Notes: generated from the sequence alone by a model not told the origin. 7,812 nucleotides of DNA from Rhodoferax sp. (GCA_030833685.1 JAURGS010000119.1:1-7812), one strand, 5' to 3'; counted from the stretch's first letter, positions 1 through 6,093 are shown. A program made the numbers and translations.

Positions 1-83
1 TCGAAAGAGCAAATACGCGCCTCAGTGGACTCTGGCGGAAGCGCCTTATCGCAGCACTCACAGGAAGGGCGAAGTTGCAGCAT
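1..83 (-). CDS. DUF1272 domain protein, N-terminal part (runs off left edge)
   Basis: Reading the minus strand from an ATG at 83 gives 27 codons that stay open to the window edge. The peptide begins MLQLRPSCECCDKALPPES and continues TEARICSF. This is the characteristic start of the DUF1272 family, small proteins with paired cysteines that probably bind zinc (family knowledge). Cysteines are visible at residues 8, 10, 11 and 25. The remaining cysteine pairs would lie outside the window. A strong Shine-Dalgarno AAGGA (91-95) sits 7 bases before the ATG and fixes the start. The gene lies 52 bases downstream of the dioxygenase gene on the same strand, so co-transcription is plausible. The molecular function of the family is unknown to me. 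Confidence 0.8.
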   Translation of the reverse strand, partial: MLQLRPSCECCDKALPPESTEARICSF

Positions 84-135
84 CTAACTATCCTTTTGCT
101 TGTGTCGGCTAACAAATATGCGACGGTCCCTAGAA

Positions 136-732
136 CTAAAGCACGAAGTCAAAGCGAAACTCAGAGGCGACATATTTCATGACTAATCGCTCATCGAACA
201 GGAAATCTGGCTCATTCTTGGGATGGCCGGAAAAGTAGAGCTGCGTGGTGAGCAGGGGTCCGCTGCTCCCTCGGACCCGCACGTGCAGGTGTGGAGTGCG
301 ACCAGGATATTCCCCTGGAACCACGGTTTGGAGTGAAAACGCCCCATTTTTGTCAGCGAATTGGTGCCCGCGTAGTTTGTAACCGATGTTGTCGTAGTTA
401 CCTGATCCATCTGTCTGCCAAAAATCCAACAAAGCTCCAGCAATGGGTTTGCAATCGGCGCCAAGCACTCGACCGGTTAGCATCATTCGGTCTCCGTTAG
501 TGCCTTTTTCAATTAGGGAAGTTCGCTCGGGCGATCGAGGGGTGAAGAATGGCCCTGTCATGGCGGGAGGAGTGGGAGCGTTACAGACCGGCGTCTCTGG
601 TTGCTTAGCGGAGGCTTTCCGGCTGGTAATGATCGAGGGCCCAACAGCGCCGAGCAATAGAAATAGGCTCGCTCCCTCTTGCAGAAAGGATCGGCGTGGT
701 GGCTCTCGAGATTCGTTACTTTTATCGCTCAT
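136..732 (-). CDS. Tat-exported intradiol ring-cleavage dioxygenase-like protein
   Basis: The protein resembles the beta subunit of protocatechuate 3,4-dioxygenase and other intradiol dioxygenases, which cleave catechol-type rings between the two hydroxyls using non-haem Fe(III). Counting from the ATG at 732 (198 aa), the N-terminus has a twin-arginine motif, RRSFLQ at about 13-18, followed by a hydrophobic stretch LFLLLGAVG, so export through Tat is likely. All four expected iron ligands are present: Tyr113 in DFWQTDGSGNYDN, Tyr142 in PGEYPGRTP, and His148 and His150 in PHLHVRV. The length fits the short single-domain secreted class rather than cytoplasmic PcaH or CatA, which are longer. A TTG two codons upstream extends the frame, but AGGG (739-742) six bases before the ATG at 732 favours this ATG. 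The substrate cannot be told from sequence; no other aromatic-pathway genes are visible. Confidence 0.88.
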   Translation of the reverse strand: MSDKSNESREPPRRSFLQEGASLFLLLGAVGPSIITSRKASAKQPETPVCNAPTPPAMTGPFFTPRSPERTSLIEKGTNGDRMMLTGRVLGADCKPIAGALLDFWQTDGSGNYDNIGYKLRGHQFADKNGAFSLQTVVPGEYPGRTPHLHVRVRGSSGPLLTTQLYFSGHPKNEPDFLFDERLVMKYVASEFRFDFVL

Positions 733-857
733 AAACAACCCTATCTGATCGCTTTGTGTAAGTCGACCGTTGGCTCAATACCTCCGGGTTAACGGTAATC
801 CCTACGATAAACCAAAAGACCAAGAAGTAAAAGTTTTTCCAATGAAAGAGGCTCTAC

Positions 858-1013
858 ATGAAGAAACCAAAATTCCGTGACAGCCAGATTGTTGACGCGT
901 TCAAACGCGTTGAGGCTGGCCTTGGCGTTCTATACACTTGGCGTGAGTTGGGTAGCAGCCCAGACAAGGCAAACGATCTAAAGGTTTGTGGGTTGACGTT
1001 GCCCAAGGTGTAG
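858..1013 (+). pseudogene. IS3-family transposase OrfA remnant
   Basis: The frame from ATG 858 encodes 51 residues beginning MKKPKFRDSQIVDAFKRVEA. This closely matches the N-terminal helix-turn-helix start of IS3-family (IS407/IS401-like) OrfA proteins, which typically read MKKSRF-x-SQI-x-x-x-L-K-x-x-E-A-G. The similarity runs to about residue 34 (RELG-S) and is then lost; a normal OrfA continues with ISSATFYKW and a leucine zipper for about 85-100 residues. GAGG lies six bases before the ATG. No OrfB, no DDE motif and no recognisable terminal inverted repeats are present, so this is a dead end-fragment. It marks a past insertion next to the rearranged 1014-2887 region. Confidence 0.72.
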
Positions 1014-1027
1014 CCCCTCAACCCACA
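987..1027. repeat. Inverted repeat, 10-bp arms
   Basis: TGTGGGTTGA (987-996) is the exact reverse complement of TCAACCCACA (1018-1027), with a 21-base loop. It spans the end of the transposase remnant and its stop codon. No T-run follows, so it is not a typical intrinsic terminator. Confidence 0.7.
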
Positions 1028-1049
1028 CCCTAATCCCCGTGCAGGTTGT

Positions 1050-1067
1050 TAGCCAGGCCGCTGGCTA
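1050..1067. repeat. Short hairpin, 7-bp arms
   Basis: TAGCCAG (1050-1056) pairs with CTGGCTA (1061-1067) around a GCCG loop. It lies between two longer inverted repeats in the same intergenic stretch. Confidence 0.6.
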
Positions 1068-1073
1068 GGCGCA

Positions 1074-1119
1074 GGGCAAGGCGGTGTTAGTTAGCAAAGT
1101 CCTGACCCACGCCTTGCCC
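1074..1119. repeat. Inverted repeat, 10-bp arms, downstream of the GYD gene
   Basis: GGGCAAGGCG (1074-1083) is the exact reverse complement of CGCCTTGCCC (1110-1119). The stem can be extended inward by two pairs with one bulged base. It begins 23 bases past the stop of the minus-strand GYD gene, so it could end or stabilise that transcript. There is no T-run on either side, so a classic Rho-independent terminator is unlikely. Confidence 0.6.
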
Positions 1120-1142
1120 CACAGTTAAGGCTAAGGGGTGAT

Positions 1143-1445
1143 TCATGCACCTGGTGGGCGATAACCAGCTTTGCCAGCCGCCTGGATACATTTGTCGATG
1201 TCGAATTCGGGCATGACCAGAATGTCCTTCATCGCGCCGCTCAGCCGTATCGCAGTTGCAATGCCAGAAGCCGATTCGTAGCTGTCGAATTCCGCCTCGG
1301 CAATTACATCGTAGGGACCATGAAGGTAGCGCATCCAGGCAAGCTTTCCGCCCACATTGCTGCACAGTTTCTCAATCTGTGCCCGTCTTTCGGCATAGGT
1401 GCTTTTCATCAGTCCTTGAAGGCCCTGGTCGCTGTAGCTCACCAA
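1143..1445 (-). CDS. GYD-domain protein with disturbed 5' end
   Basis: The product belongs to the GYD family (PF08734), small ferredoxin-like-fold proteins of about 100 aa with no settled function. Visible hallmarks are SYSDQG near the start, VGGKLAWM (about 31-38) and the family motif GPYDVIAEAEF (43-53). The open frame can only begin at TTG 1445, GTG 1442 or an ATT further up, none preceded by a suitable ribosome site. The strong Shine-Dalgarno GAGGAG lies at 1469-1474, 23 bases before the TTG. Seven bases after it stands ATA, opening a frame AAA GTC TAT TTT TTT that encodes KVYF, as expected for this family's first strand. That frame joins the GYD frame only if one T is removed from the T7 run at 1444-1450. 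The gene is therefore either frameshifted, rescued by slippage, or affected by a sequence error. The body of the protein looks intact. Confidence 0.75.
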   Translation of the reverse strand: MVSYSDQGLQGLMKSTYAERRAQIEKLCSNVGGKLAWMRYLHGPYDVIAEAEFDSYESASGIATAIRLSGAMKDILVMPEFDIDKCIQAAGKAGYRPPGA

Positions 1446-1468
1446 AAAAATAGACTTTTATGCAATTT

Positions 1469-1474
1469 CTCCTC
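1469..1474 (-). promoter_or_regulatory. Shine-Dalgarno of the GYD gene, out of step with its frame
   Basis: Minus strand GAGGAG followed seven bases later by ATA (1461-1459) instead of ATG or GTG. Its position suggests the ancestral start codon was at 1461, upstream of the T7 run at 1444-1450. Confidence 0.6.
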
Positions 1475-1493
1475 GTACAGTTTCAAATGATTA

Positions 1494-1515
1494 GGTGACA
1501 TCACGTTATGTCGCC
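1494..1515. promoter_or_regulatory. Imperfect palindrome, candidate operator
   Basis: GGTGACAT (1494-1501) and ATGTCGCC (1508-1515) pair at 7 of 8 positions around CACGTT. The site lies just upstream of the GYD ribosome site on the minus strand, where a repressor or activator could act. No regulator is assigned from the sequence. Confidence 0.4.
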
Positions 1516-1572
1516 CAAGTAGGCCCGCCCGCCGTGACTACCTCAACTCTACCCAAGCCCTGAACTTGAACC

Positions 1573-1586
1573 TTGATGCACATCAA
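1573..1586. promoter_or_regulatory. FNR/Anr/Dnr-type box, perfect consensus
   Basis: TTGAT-GCAC-ATCAA matches the FNR-family consensus TTGATNNNNATCAA at all ten defined positions. The flanks extend the dyad by one pair on each side (C...G). The centre is at 1579.5. If it sits at -41.5, transcription would begin at about 1621, 19 bases before the ATG at 1640, which is class II geometry. The site is in the divergent spacer, so it could also affect the GYD gene, whose start is about 120-135 bases away. Confidence 0.7.
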
Positions 1587-1607
1587 GCATCAGGTGGTGG
1601 CGGGCAG

Positions 1608-1613
1608 TAGGAT
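1608..1613 (+). promoter_or_regulatory. Possible -10 element for the 1640 gene
   Basis: TAGGAT matches four of six bases of TATAAT. It lies at about -13 to -8 relative to the start point predicted from the FNR box. There is no good -35 hexamer, as expected for an activator-dependent class II promoter. Confidence 0.35.
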
Positions 1614-1639
1614 GCGGGCAGAACAAGGGGGGATGTGCG

Positions 1640-2179
1640 ATGACATTGGCTGACTGGGCGAATTTGAGCCAAATCGTTGGGTCCATAGCAGTGATTGGCT
1701 CCCTAATATTCGTTGGCATTCAGGTGCGCCAAAACACCAAGGCAACAAAGGCCACGGCGCTACAAATGAATGCCGATTACTGGCTTGGCTATTTCTCAAT
1801 GCTGGCTGATAGTCGACTCGGCAAGGTGTACGCGAAAGGTTGTCAGGGTCGGGAGCAACTTGATGGTGAGGAGTTCCACCAGTTTTTCATCCTGTGCCGT
1901 GTAGCGTTCATGGGCTGTGAAAAGCAGCATCAACAGTACCTTGCTGGACTACTAAGTGAAGATGCCTACAAAGGCTATGAGGCAACCATCAGGGAGCAGA
2001 TTGCAGCGTACCCGGGCGTGCGCGCTATGTGGGAACTTGTGAAGCATACCTATGGTCATGACTTTGTCGACTTTCTAGATAAGCAGATTGTTGGTTATGA
2101 CCTGCACTCACGGGGTTCAATCAGGGGCAAATGGCATGAGCTTGCCTTAGCCGCTAATTCTCAAACCTCCAGCACGTAA
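1640..2179 (+). CDS. Unknown single-TM membrane protein
   Basis: The 179-residue protein begins MTLADWANLSQIVGSIAVIG. One transmembrane helix covers about residues 8-28 (through SLIFVGIQV), followed by a basic, Thr/Lys-rich stretch RQNTKATKATA and a soluble alpha-helical C-terminal domain of about 140 residues. The family of small proteins with a conserved QIVGSIAV-x-x-SLIFVG-x-QVRQNT start is common in proteobacteria and is normally annotated only as hypothetical; I know no function. Topology is probably N-terminus out with the C-domain in the cytosol, judging from the basic residues after the helix. AAGGGGGGA lies six bases before the ATG and supports this start. A perfect FNR-type box about 60 bases upstream suggests induction under low oxygen. 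No partner gene is adjacent; the neighbours are a divergent GYD gene and gene fragments. Confidence 0.75.
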   Translation: MTLADWANLSQIVGSIAVIGSLIFVGIQVRQNTKATKATALQMNADYWLGYFSMLADSRLGKVYAKGCQGREQLDGEEFHQFFILCRVAFMGCEKQHQQYLAGLLSEDAYKGYEATIREQIAAYPGVRAMWELVKHTYGHDFVDFLDKQIVGYDLHSRGSIRGKWHELALAANSQTSST

Positions 2180-2222
2180 GGGCTAACTGCCTGGCAAGTC
2201 GCCCATCAGTACCTTGGCTAGC

Positions 2223-2297
2223 ATGCGCCTCCTCGCCATCCTCCTACTAGCCACAAGCCTCCACGCAGCCACCCTCACAGGCACATTGGTCGCCTGA
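2223..2297 (+). pseudogene. Signal-peptide fragment, possibly of a thermonuclease-like gene
   Basis: ATG 2223 opens a 24-codon frame reading MRLLAILLLATSLHA then ATLTGTLVA and a stop. It is a clean secretion signal (positive n-region, leucine core, A-x-A-like cleavage) followed by a few mature residues. The mature start ATLTGTLVA resembles the first strand of exported SNase-like (thermonuclease) proteins, which usually continue with V-x-DGDT. That continuation is missing and an EEP-type gene start follows 12 bases after the stop. No ribosome site is visible. The signal peptide is fairly clear; the family assignment is a guess from nine residues. Confidence 0.4.
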
Positions 2298-2308
2298 GTA
2301 CACACCTT

Positions 2309-2887
2309 GTGAAGTTCATCACCTGGAACCTCGATCACCGAGCAGCACGGCGGGGAGTCCCGCCATGGATTGGGATGGTAATTTCTCAACATCAAGCCGA
2401 TTTTGTGGTGCTGAATGAATACGTTGAGGGCCCCGACCACAATTCGTTCCTCCATGCGCTTATTGGCTTCGGATTCCCACATCATTTGATTTCCAAAGCG
2501 GTTAAGGGTCAAAACCAGCTGTTGGTGGTGAGCCGAAGTGAAATTGTCCTAGGGCACTTGATTGCACCTGACTTTCATCCTGCCGTTTGGCCCAACATCC
2601 TGCACGCGATGTTGCCGCAATTCGGTTTTCACCACTTGGGCCAGATCTGGGTTCGTCCCGCTGGGGCGGGTGGTACCTCCAGCACGGTATGGGCGTTGGA
2701 TGCCTCGATCACCATGACGCCGAAGATCGATCTGGTGGGTGACCTGTACGGGGACTCATCCACACCGGACACCGGATGGCAGGTTGGTGTACGCCTGCGG
2801 GCCATGGAAGGCCTGACCCTGGGCCTTGCCGCGGGGCGCCAGGGTAGCGACGCCACCCGGCGGCTCGTGGCCTCCTGGGAGTTCTGA
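2309..2887 (+). pseudogene. Chimeric ORF: EEP-family N-terminus fused to outer-membrane beta-barrel C-terminus
   Basis: The 192-codon frame starts at GTG 2309. Residues 1 to about 103 look like the N-terminal half of an endonuclease/exonuclease/phosphatase protein: ITWNLDH (Asn7), a buried strand DFVVLNEYVEGPD holding the metal-binding Glu37, and GQNQLLVVSRSEI (67-79). The later catalytic Asp/Asn and the final SDH motif are absent. From about residue 115 the character changes: alternating strands such as ALDASITMTPKIDLVGDLYG, GWQVGVRLRAM and LTLGLAAGRQ end in LVASWEF, with the terminal Phe typical of outer-membrane barrels. GC also rises clearly in the second half. A full EEP protein is about 220-260 aa and a barrel much longer, so neither half is complete and neither should work. 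No ribosome site precedes the GTG. Deletion joining two genes in frame is the simplest explanation; the junction lies at about 2615-2655. Confidence 0.7.
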
Positions 2888-2946
2888 CAGCAGCGCGCCT
2901 CAACAGTAAGCGCAAACGCGCTCGCTGAAGAGCTGCTGGCTTTTTT
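2888..2946 (+). terminator. Branched hairpin with T6, likely terminator of the former barrel gene
   Basis: Directly after the stop codon, CAGCAGC (2888-2894) pairs with GCTGCTG (2932-2938), enclosing a small hairpin AGCGC-AAAC-GCGCT (2909-2922). GC and TTTTTT (2941-2946) follow. The placement at the end of the barrel-derived sequence supports a rightward intrinsic terminator. The long branched loop makes it weaker than a simple stem. Confidence 0.5.
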
Positions 2947-3126
2947 CTCCCAACACAGTCAAGGCCAAACTAGCCCTGAATTTGGCAATGGATACAAGGC
3001 GTGTGGGCCGCCCTGATGATTTGCCCACGGTGGTGTCTTGTCAAGGTTGCACAAGCTCAGCTCAAAACCTCAATCGTGCACCTATCTTGCTGTTCGGCTT
3101 GTCCGAGCCACTTTAGAACAGACTGG

Positions 3127-4407
3127 TCAGCTCTGCCTCAAGGGCTGGCGCTTCGTTCTGAAGAATATCCAGGCCACGATAGACAGGTTCAGCAGGTTCC
3201 AGGCAATACCGTTCCAGAAAGCGGCCTGGTAGGACCCGGTGAGGTCGAAGATCTTGCCAGACATCCAACCCCCCAGAGCCATACCCAGCAGTGTGGCCAT
3301 CAAGACAGCGCCAACCCGTACGCCCGCCTCTTTAGGCGGGAAATACTCACGCACGATGATGGCGTAAGCGGGAACGATGCCGCCTTGAAACAAACCGAAC
3401 ATGGCGGAAACCCAGTAAAGCGAAACAAGTCCATCAAAGGGCAGAAACATCACCAGCGCAATGCCCTGCAAGGCAGAGCCGAGTAGCAGCGTTCGCACGC
3501 CACCGATGCGATCACAAATAAGGCCAAAGACCAGGCGGCTGACGATACCGCTGGCCAGCATCAAGGACAGCATCTCAGCGCCACGCGCCGCTCCGTAGCC
3601 AAGGTCGGAACAATAGGCCACGATGTGTACCTGGGGCATCGACATGGCCACACAGCACGCAACCCCAGCCAGGCACAGCAGGGCTTGGGCTTGTGTCAGC
3701 GTCAGACCAAAAGGCCGTTGGGCGTCCGACCCGCTTGTAGCGGCTGTAAGACCCACAGGTGGCGTTGCAGGCAGCAGCGGTGGGCGTATGCCCATGCGTG
3801 CGGACAAAAGCGCCATGCCCAAACTACTGACAAGTCCGACGGCCATGTAGGTGTCTCGCCAACCCAGATGCTCAACGCCCCACTGCACGACGGGTGGCCA
3901 TAGGGTGCCAGCCAGGTAATTGCCGCTGGCACAGACGGCCACCGCGATGCCCCGACGCTTTTGCCACCACAACGCAGTGTCAGCCATCAATGGTGCGAAA
4001 GTTGCAGAGCTGCCGAAAAGTCCCAGCAGGAGACCATGGGCCAGCGCAAAGCCGAGAATGCCGCTGGCGTGAGAGGCCCAGAGATAGCCTAGAAGAATCG
4101 CTACAGCGCCCAACCACAGCACCTTCTGAATACCGTATCGGTCGGCCATTTTTCCCGTAAATAGGCCGCCAATGCCCAGCGCGATCATCATGGCGGTATA
4201 GGGTAAAGAGGCATCAGCCCGACTGACGCCAAACTCTTGTTGCACCGCAGGCAGCACCACAGATACGGTGTACATGCAGGCATTACCCAGTGTCACCAGG
4301 CCCAGCGTGGTTAAAAGCCGCCACAGTGCATGGTGCGAGTCAACCCATTGGGCAGGCGCAATTTGAGGCATTGGTGTGTCAGGCGGGTTAGGGGCTGGGT
4401 GGCGCAT
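3127..4407 (-). CDS. Major facilitator superfamily (MFS) transporter
   Basis: The protein is a 12-helix inner-membrane secondary transporter, about 426 aa from the ATG at 4407. The MFS signature between helices 2 and 3 is clear: GKMADRYGIQKVL at about residues 85-97. Its counterpart after helix 8 is GLICDRIGGVRTL at about 295-307. A hydrophilic central loop of about 35 residues (203-237) separates the two six-helix halves. The REYFPPKEAGVRVG segment and the final GKIFDLTGSYQAAFW region resemble monocarboxylate/oxalate-type or uncharacterised anion MFS carriers. The substrate cannot be assigned. The start is uncertain: the frame extends to TTG 4431, with ATGs at 4419, 4407 and 4371. I chose 4407 because GAGG lies upstream of it, although its 12-base spacing is long. 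No adjacent gene on the same strand points to a pathway. Confidence 0.85.
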   Translation of the reverse strand: MRHPAPNPPDTPMPQIAPAQWVDSHHALWRLLTTLGLVTLGNACMYTVSVVLPAVQQEFGVSRADASLPYTAMMIALGIGGLFTGKMADRYGIQKVLWLGAVAILLGYLWASHASGILGFALAHGLLLGLFGSSATFAPLMADTALWWQKRRGIAVAVCASGNYLAGTLWPPVVQWGVEHLGWRDTYMAVGLVSSLGMALLSARMGIRPPLLPATPPVGLTAATSGSDAQRPFGLTLTQAQALLCLAGVACCVAMSMPQVHIVAYCSDLGYGAARGAEMLSLMLASGIVSRLVFGLICDRIGGVRTLLLGSALQGIALVMFLPFDGLVSLYWVSAMFGLFQGGIVPAYAIIVREYFPPKEAGVRVGAVLMATLLGMALGGWMSGKIFDLTGSYQAAFWNGIAWNLLNLSIVAWIFFRTKRQPLRQS

Positions 4408-4431
4408 TGTCAACCACATCCTCGCGCTCAA

Positions 4432-4822
4432 TCAGGTTAGGCTGCATATGCGCCAAGGATTCAGAGAACCAGGCCTGTTCCCAAGCACTTAATTTGCGCC
4501 GTTTCAAATAGGTCGACGACGATCTGTGGCGACAGATGAGAACCGGTCCAGTGCGACTGAACTGGTGGCGCCAAGTTGAGAGCTGGCCTCTGAGTACGCT
4601 TGAGGGCGGCAACACTCGGCGACCAGGAGGCTTGGGTTGCTGCAAGCTCCAAAGACACTTGGTTAAGGTGTGAAAATGGACCATAAGGTGCTTGGGTCAA
4701 ACCAGTCCAAGATTCGTCAGAGATTACAGGCCCAAGGCGTTGTGTGAAGGCAGGCGTGCGCGCTCAAAGCCTTGCGTACGTCAGTCCTGTACAGTTCTGC
4801 TAAACGCCATTCGCTGAGCTAA
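4432..4822. other. Intergenic region between divergent transporter genes, no gene recognised
   Basis: This 391-base stretch should hold the promoters of the minus-strand MFS gene and the plus-strand EamA gene. On the minus strand two overlapping frames (4700-4461 and 4684-4388) are open for 79 and 98 codons, but neither has a recognisable domain or a good ribosome site. They might be a decayed, frameshifted gene. I see no clear terminator, operator or -35/-10 pair. Confidence 0.4.
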
Positions 4823-4923
4823 GTGTCATTGAAACCGACACAAGCCCGTACCGTCATTTGCTTTGTTCGGTGGTCACCGAACCTGCCCAAGCGAGAGCCA
4901 GATCATCGCGCCCGAAGTGGAAC

Positions 4924-4929
4924 GAAGAG
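4924..4929 (+). promoter_or_regulatory. Shine-Dalgarno deciding the EamA transporter start
   Basis: GAAGAG lies seven bases before the ATG at 4937. The same frame is open upstream to a GTG at 4823, but the extra 38 residues are polar and arginine-rich and do not resemble the family. The ATG at 4937 is therefore the likely start. Confidence 0.65.
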
Positions 4930-4936
4930 TTTTTTC

Positions 4937-5836
4937 ATGAATTCAAGCAAGCAACATCAAATCAACGGCGTTGATCTCCTACTGATCCTGACAGTTACGC
5001 TTAGCTGGGGCATGAATTACCCGGTGATGAAGTACGTGGTCATGCAATTTCCGCCTGTGAGCTTCCGCGCCATCACTTTTGTGCTCGGAACGGTCTGCAT
5101 TGGTTTGTACGCCTGGTATCAAAAAGCAAGCCTGTTTGTGCCCAGGGGCGAACGCCGCCAGACTTTGTTACTCAGTATTCCCAACATGGTTTTGTGGCAC
5201 TTGGGCTTGTTACACGGTTTGACCCTTCTGAATTCGGGTCGTACTGCCATCATTGGCTACACCATGCCGGTTTGGGCGTTACTGGCCAGTGTGCTGTTTT
5301 TTTCTGAAAAGCTCACCAGTCGCGCTGTACTTGCCGTAGCTTGCTCTTTGACCGCCACCTTACTTCTGGGATGGCACGAGCTGTCACGGTTTGCTGGCCA
5401 GCCGCTGGGGCTGGTTTACACCTTTGGTGCAGCGATAGCCTGGGGCATTGGCAACGCGATGATGAAAAACGCCAAGTTGTCGATATCCAGCCTGAACCTG
5501 ACGTTCTGGTCTTTGCTCAGTGGCACTGTGTTTTTGACACTTTTTGCTGTTGTTTTTGAGATCGATCGTTGGCGTTGGCCGAATTGGACAGAATGGTTGG
5601 CAATTGCCTACGGAGGCATCATTACCTTTGCGGTGAGCTACGTGGCCTGGTTTCAGGTCGCGCGCAAACTTTCGCCGGTTGCCAGCGGGCTGTCAATCAT
5701 GCTGGTGCCCGTCGTCGGGCTCGCAGGAGGTGCATTGGTTCTGGGCGAAGATATTGTGCGTGAAGATATCTTCGCGCTGGGCTTTATTCTGTTGGCGATG
5801 GCCTTGGCATTGATGCCACGCAAGTCCATGAAATAG
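4937..5836 (+). CDS. EamA/DMT-family transporter
   Basis: The 299-residue protein is a drug/metabolite transporter (DMT) superfamily member, probably exporting a small metabolite across the inner membrane. It has two EamA repeats, about 12-145 and 155-294, giving ten predicted helices. Repeat hallmarks are visible. In the first half, LSWGMNYPVMK (22-32) precedes SGRTAIIGYTMPVWALLAS (100-118) and LFFSEKLTSRAV. In the second half, AAIAWGIGNAMMKNAK (165-180) precedes SPVASGLSIMLVPVVGLAGG (246-265) and LGEDI. Length and layout are standard and nothing appears broken. The end, LMPRKSMK, is basic as in many members. No same-strand neighbour within an operon distance suggests a substrate; the next gene begins 257 bases later. 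Confidence 0.9.
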   Translation: MNSSKQHQINGVDLLLILTVTLSWGMNYPVMKYVVMQFPPVSFRAITFVLGTVCIGLYAWYQKASLFVPRGERRQTLLLSIPNMVLWHLGLLHGLTLLNSGRTAIIGYTMPVWALLASVLFFSEKLTSRAVLAVACSLTATLLLGWHELSRFAGQPLGLVYTFGAAIAWGIGNAMMKNAKLSISSLNLTFWSLLSGTVFLTLFAVVFEIDRWRWPNWTEWLAIAYGGIITFAVSYVAWFQVARKLSPVASGLSIMLVPVVGLAGGALVLGEDIVREDIFALGFILLAMALALMPRKSMK

Positions 5837-6093
5837 GGACGATGTCGAGAGGCACAGCCCTACACTGAAATGACATGACCATCAAAAAGTCGATTTGGTC
5901 AATCTGCGCGAGGGCCTATCGGCTTGGAGACCGTTTAAGTCTGGCTTGGCTACCCAACTGCGATCCGCCTTGTAAGTCTGAGTCAGAGACAGGGCGTTCA
6001 GTCCAGATTTGCCGAACCTTTTCCGCGCCGCGCTAGAGGGCATTTTGATCACCTTAAGCGGTGTTCTGCCCAAGTACGGCATGATTCTTTTCC
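5837..6093. other. Intergenic region, no gene accepted
   Basis: This 257-base gap holds short frames on both strands (minus 6082-5882, 66 codons; plus from ATG 5875, 53 codons). Neither has a family I recognise or a ribosome site. The sequence has the look of a decayed or repeated element rather than a simple promoter, but no inverted repeats or target duplications are evident. A weak TAGGG/CCCTA pairing just after the EamA stop lacks a T-run. Confidence 0.35.

Noticed and set aside
1040..1140. Integron attC-like site in the hairpin-rich region
   Set aside because: Several GTTAG-like words occur, but no pair fits the RYYYAAC...GTTRRRY core arrangement with complementary ends, and no integrase gene is visible.
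2165..2686. 12-bp direct repeat ACCTCCAGCACG at 2165-2176 and 2675-2686
   Set aside because: A repeat of this length is expected about once or twice by chance in a window this size, and it does not coincide with the inferred junctions.
3001..3486. 161-codon plus-strand frame
   Set aside because: Most of it is antisense to the 3' end of the clear MFS gene; it has no family resemblance or ribosome site.
3127..4407. Plus-strand frames of 75-92 codons inside the MFS gene
   Set aside because: They are opposite-frame shadows of a GC-rich membrane-protein gene.
4823..4936. Upstream extension of the EamA protein from GTG 4823
   Set aside because: The 38 extra residues are polar and not family-like, and the GAAGAG ribosome site serves the ATG at 4937.
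5882..6082. 66-codon minus-strand frame
   Set aside because: No recognisable domain and no ribosome site; treated as intergenic or relic sequence.
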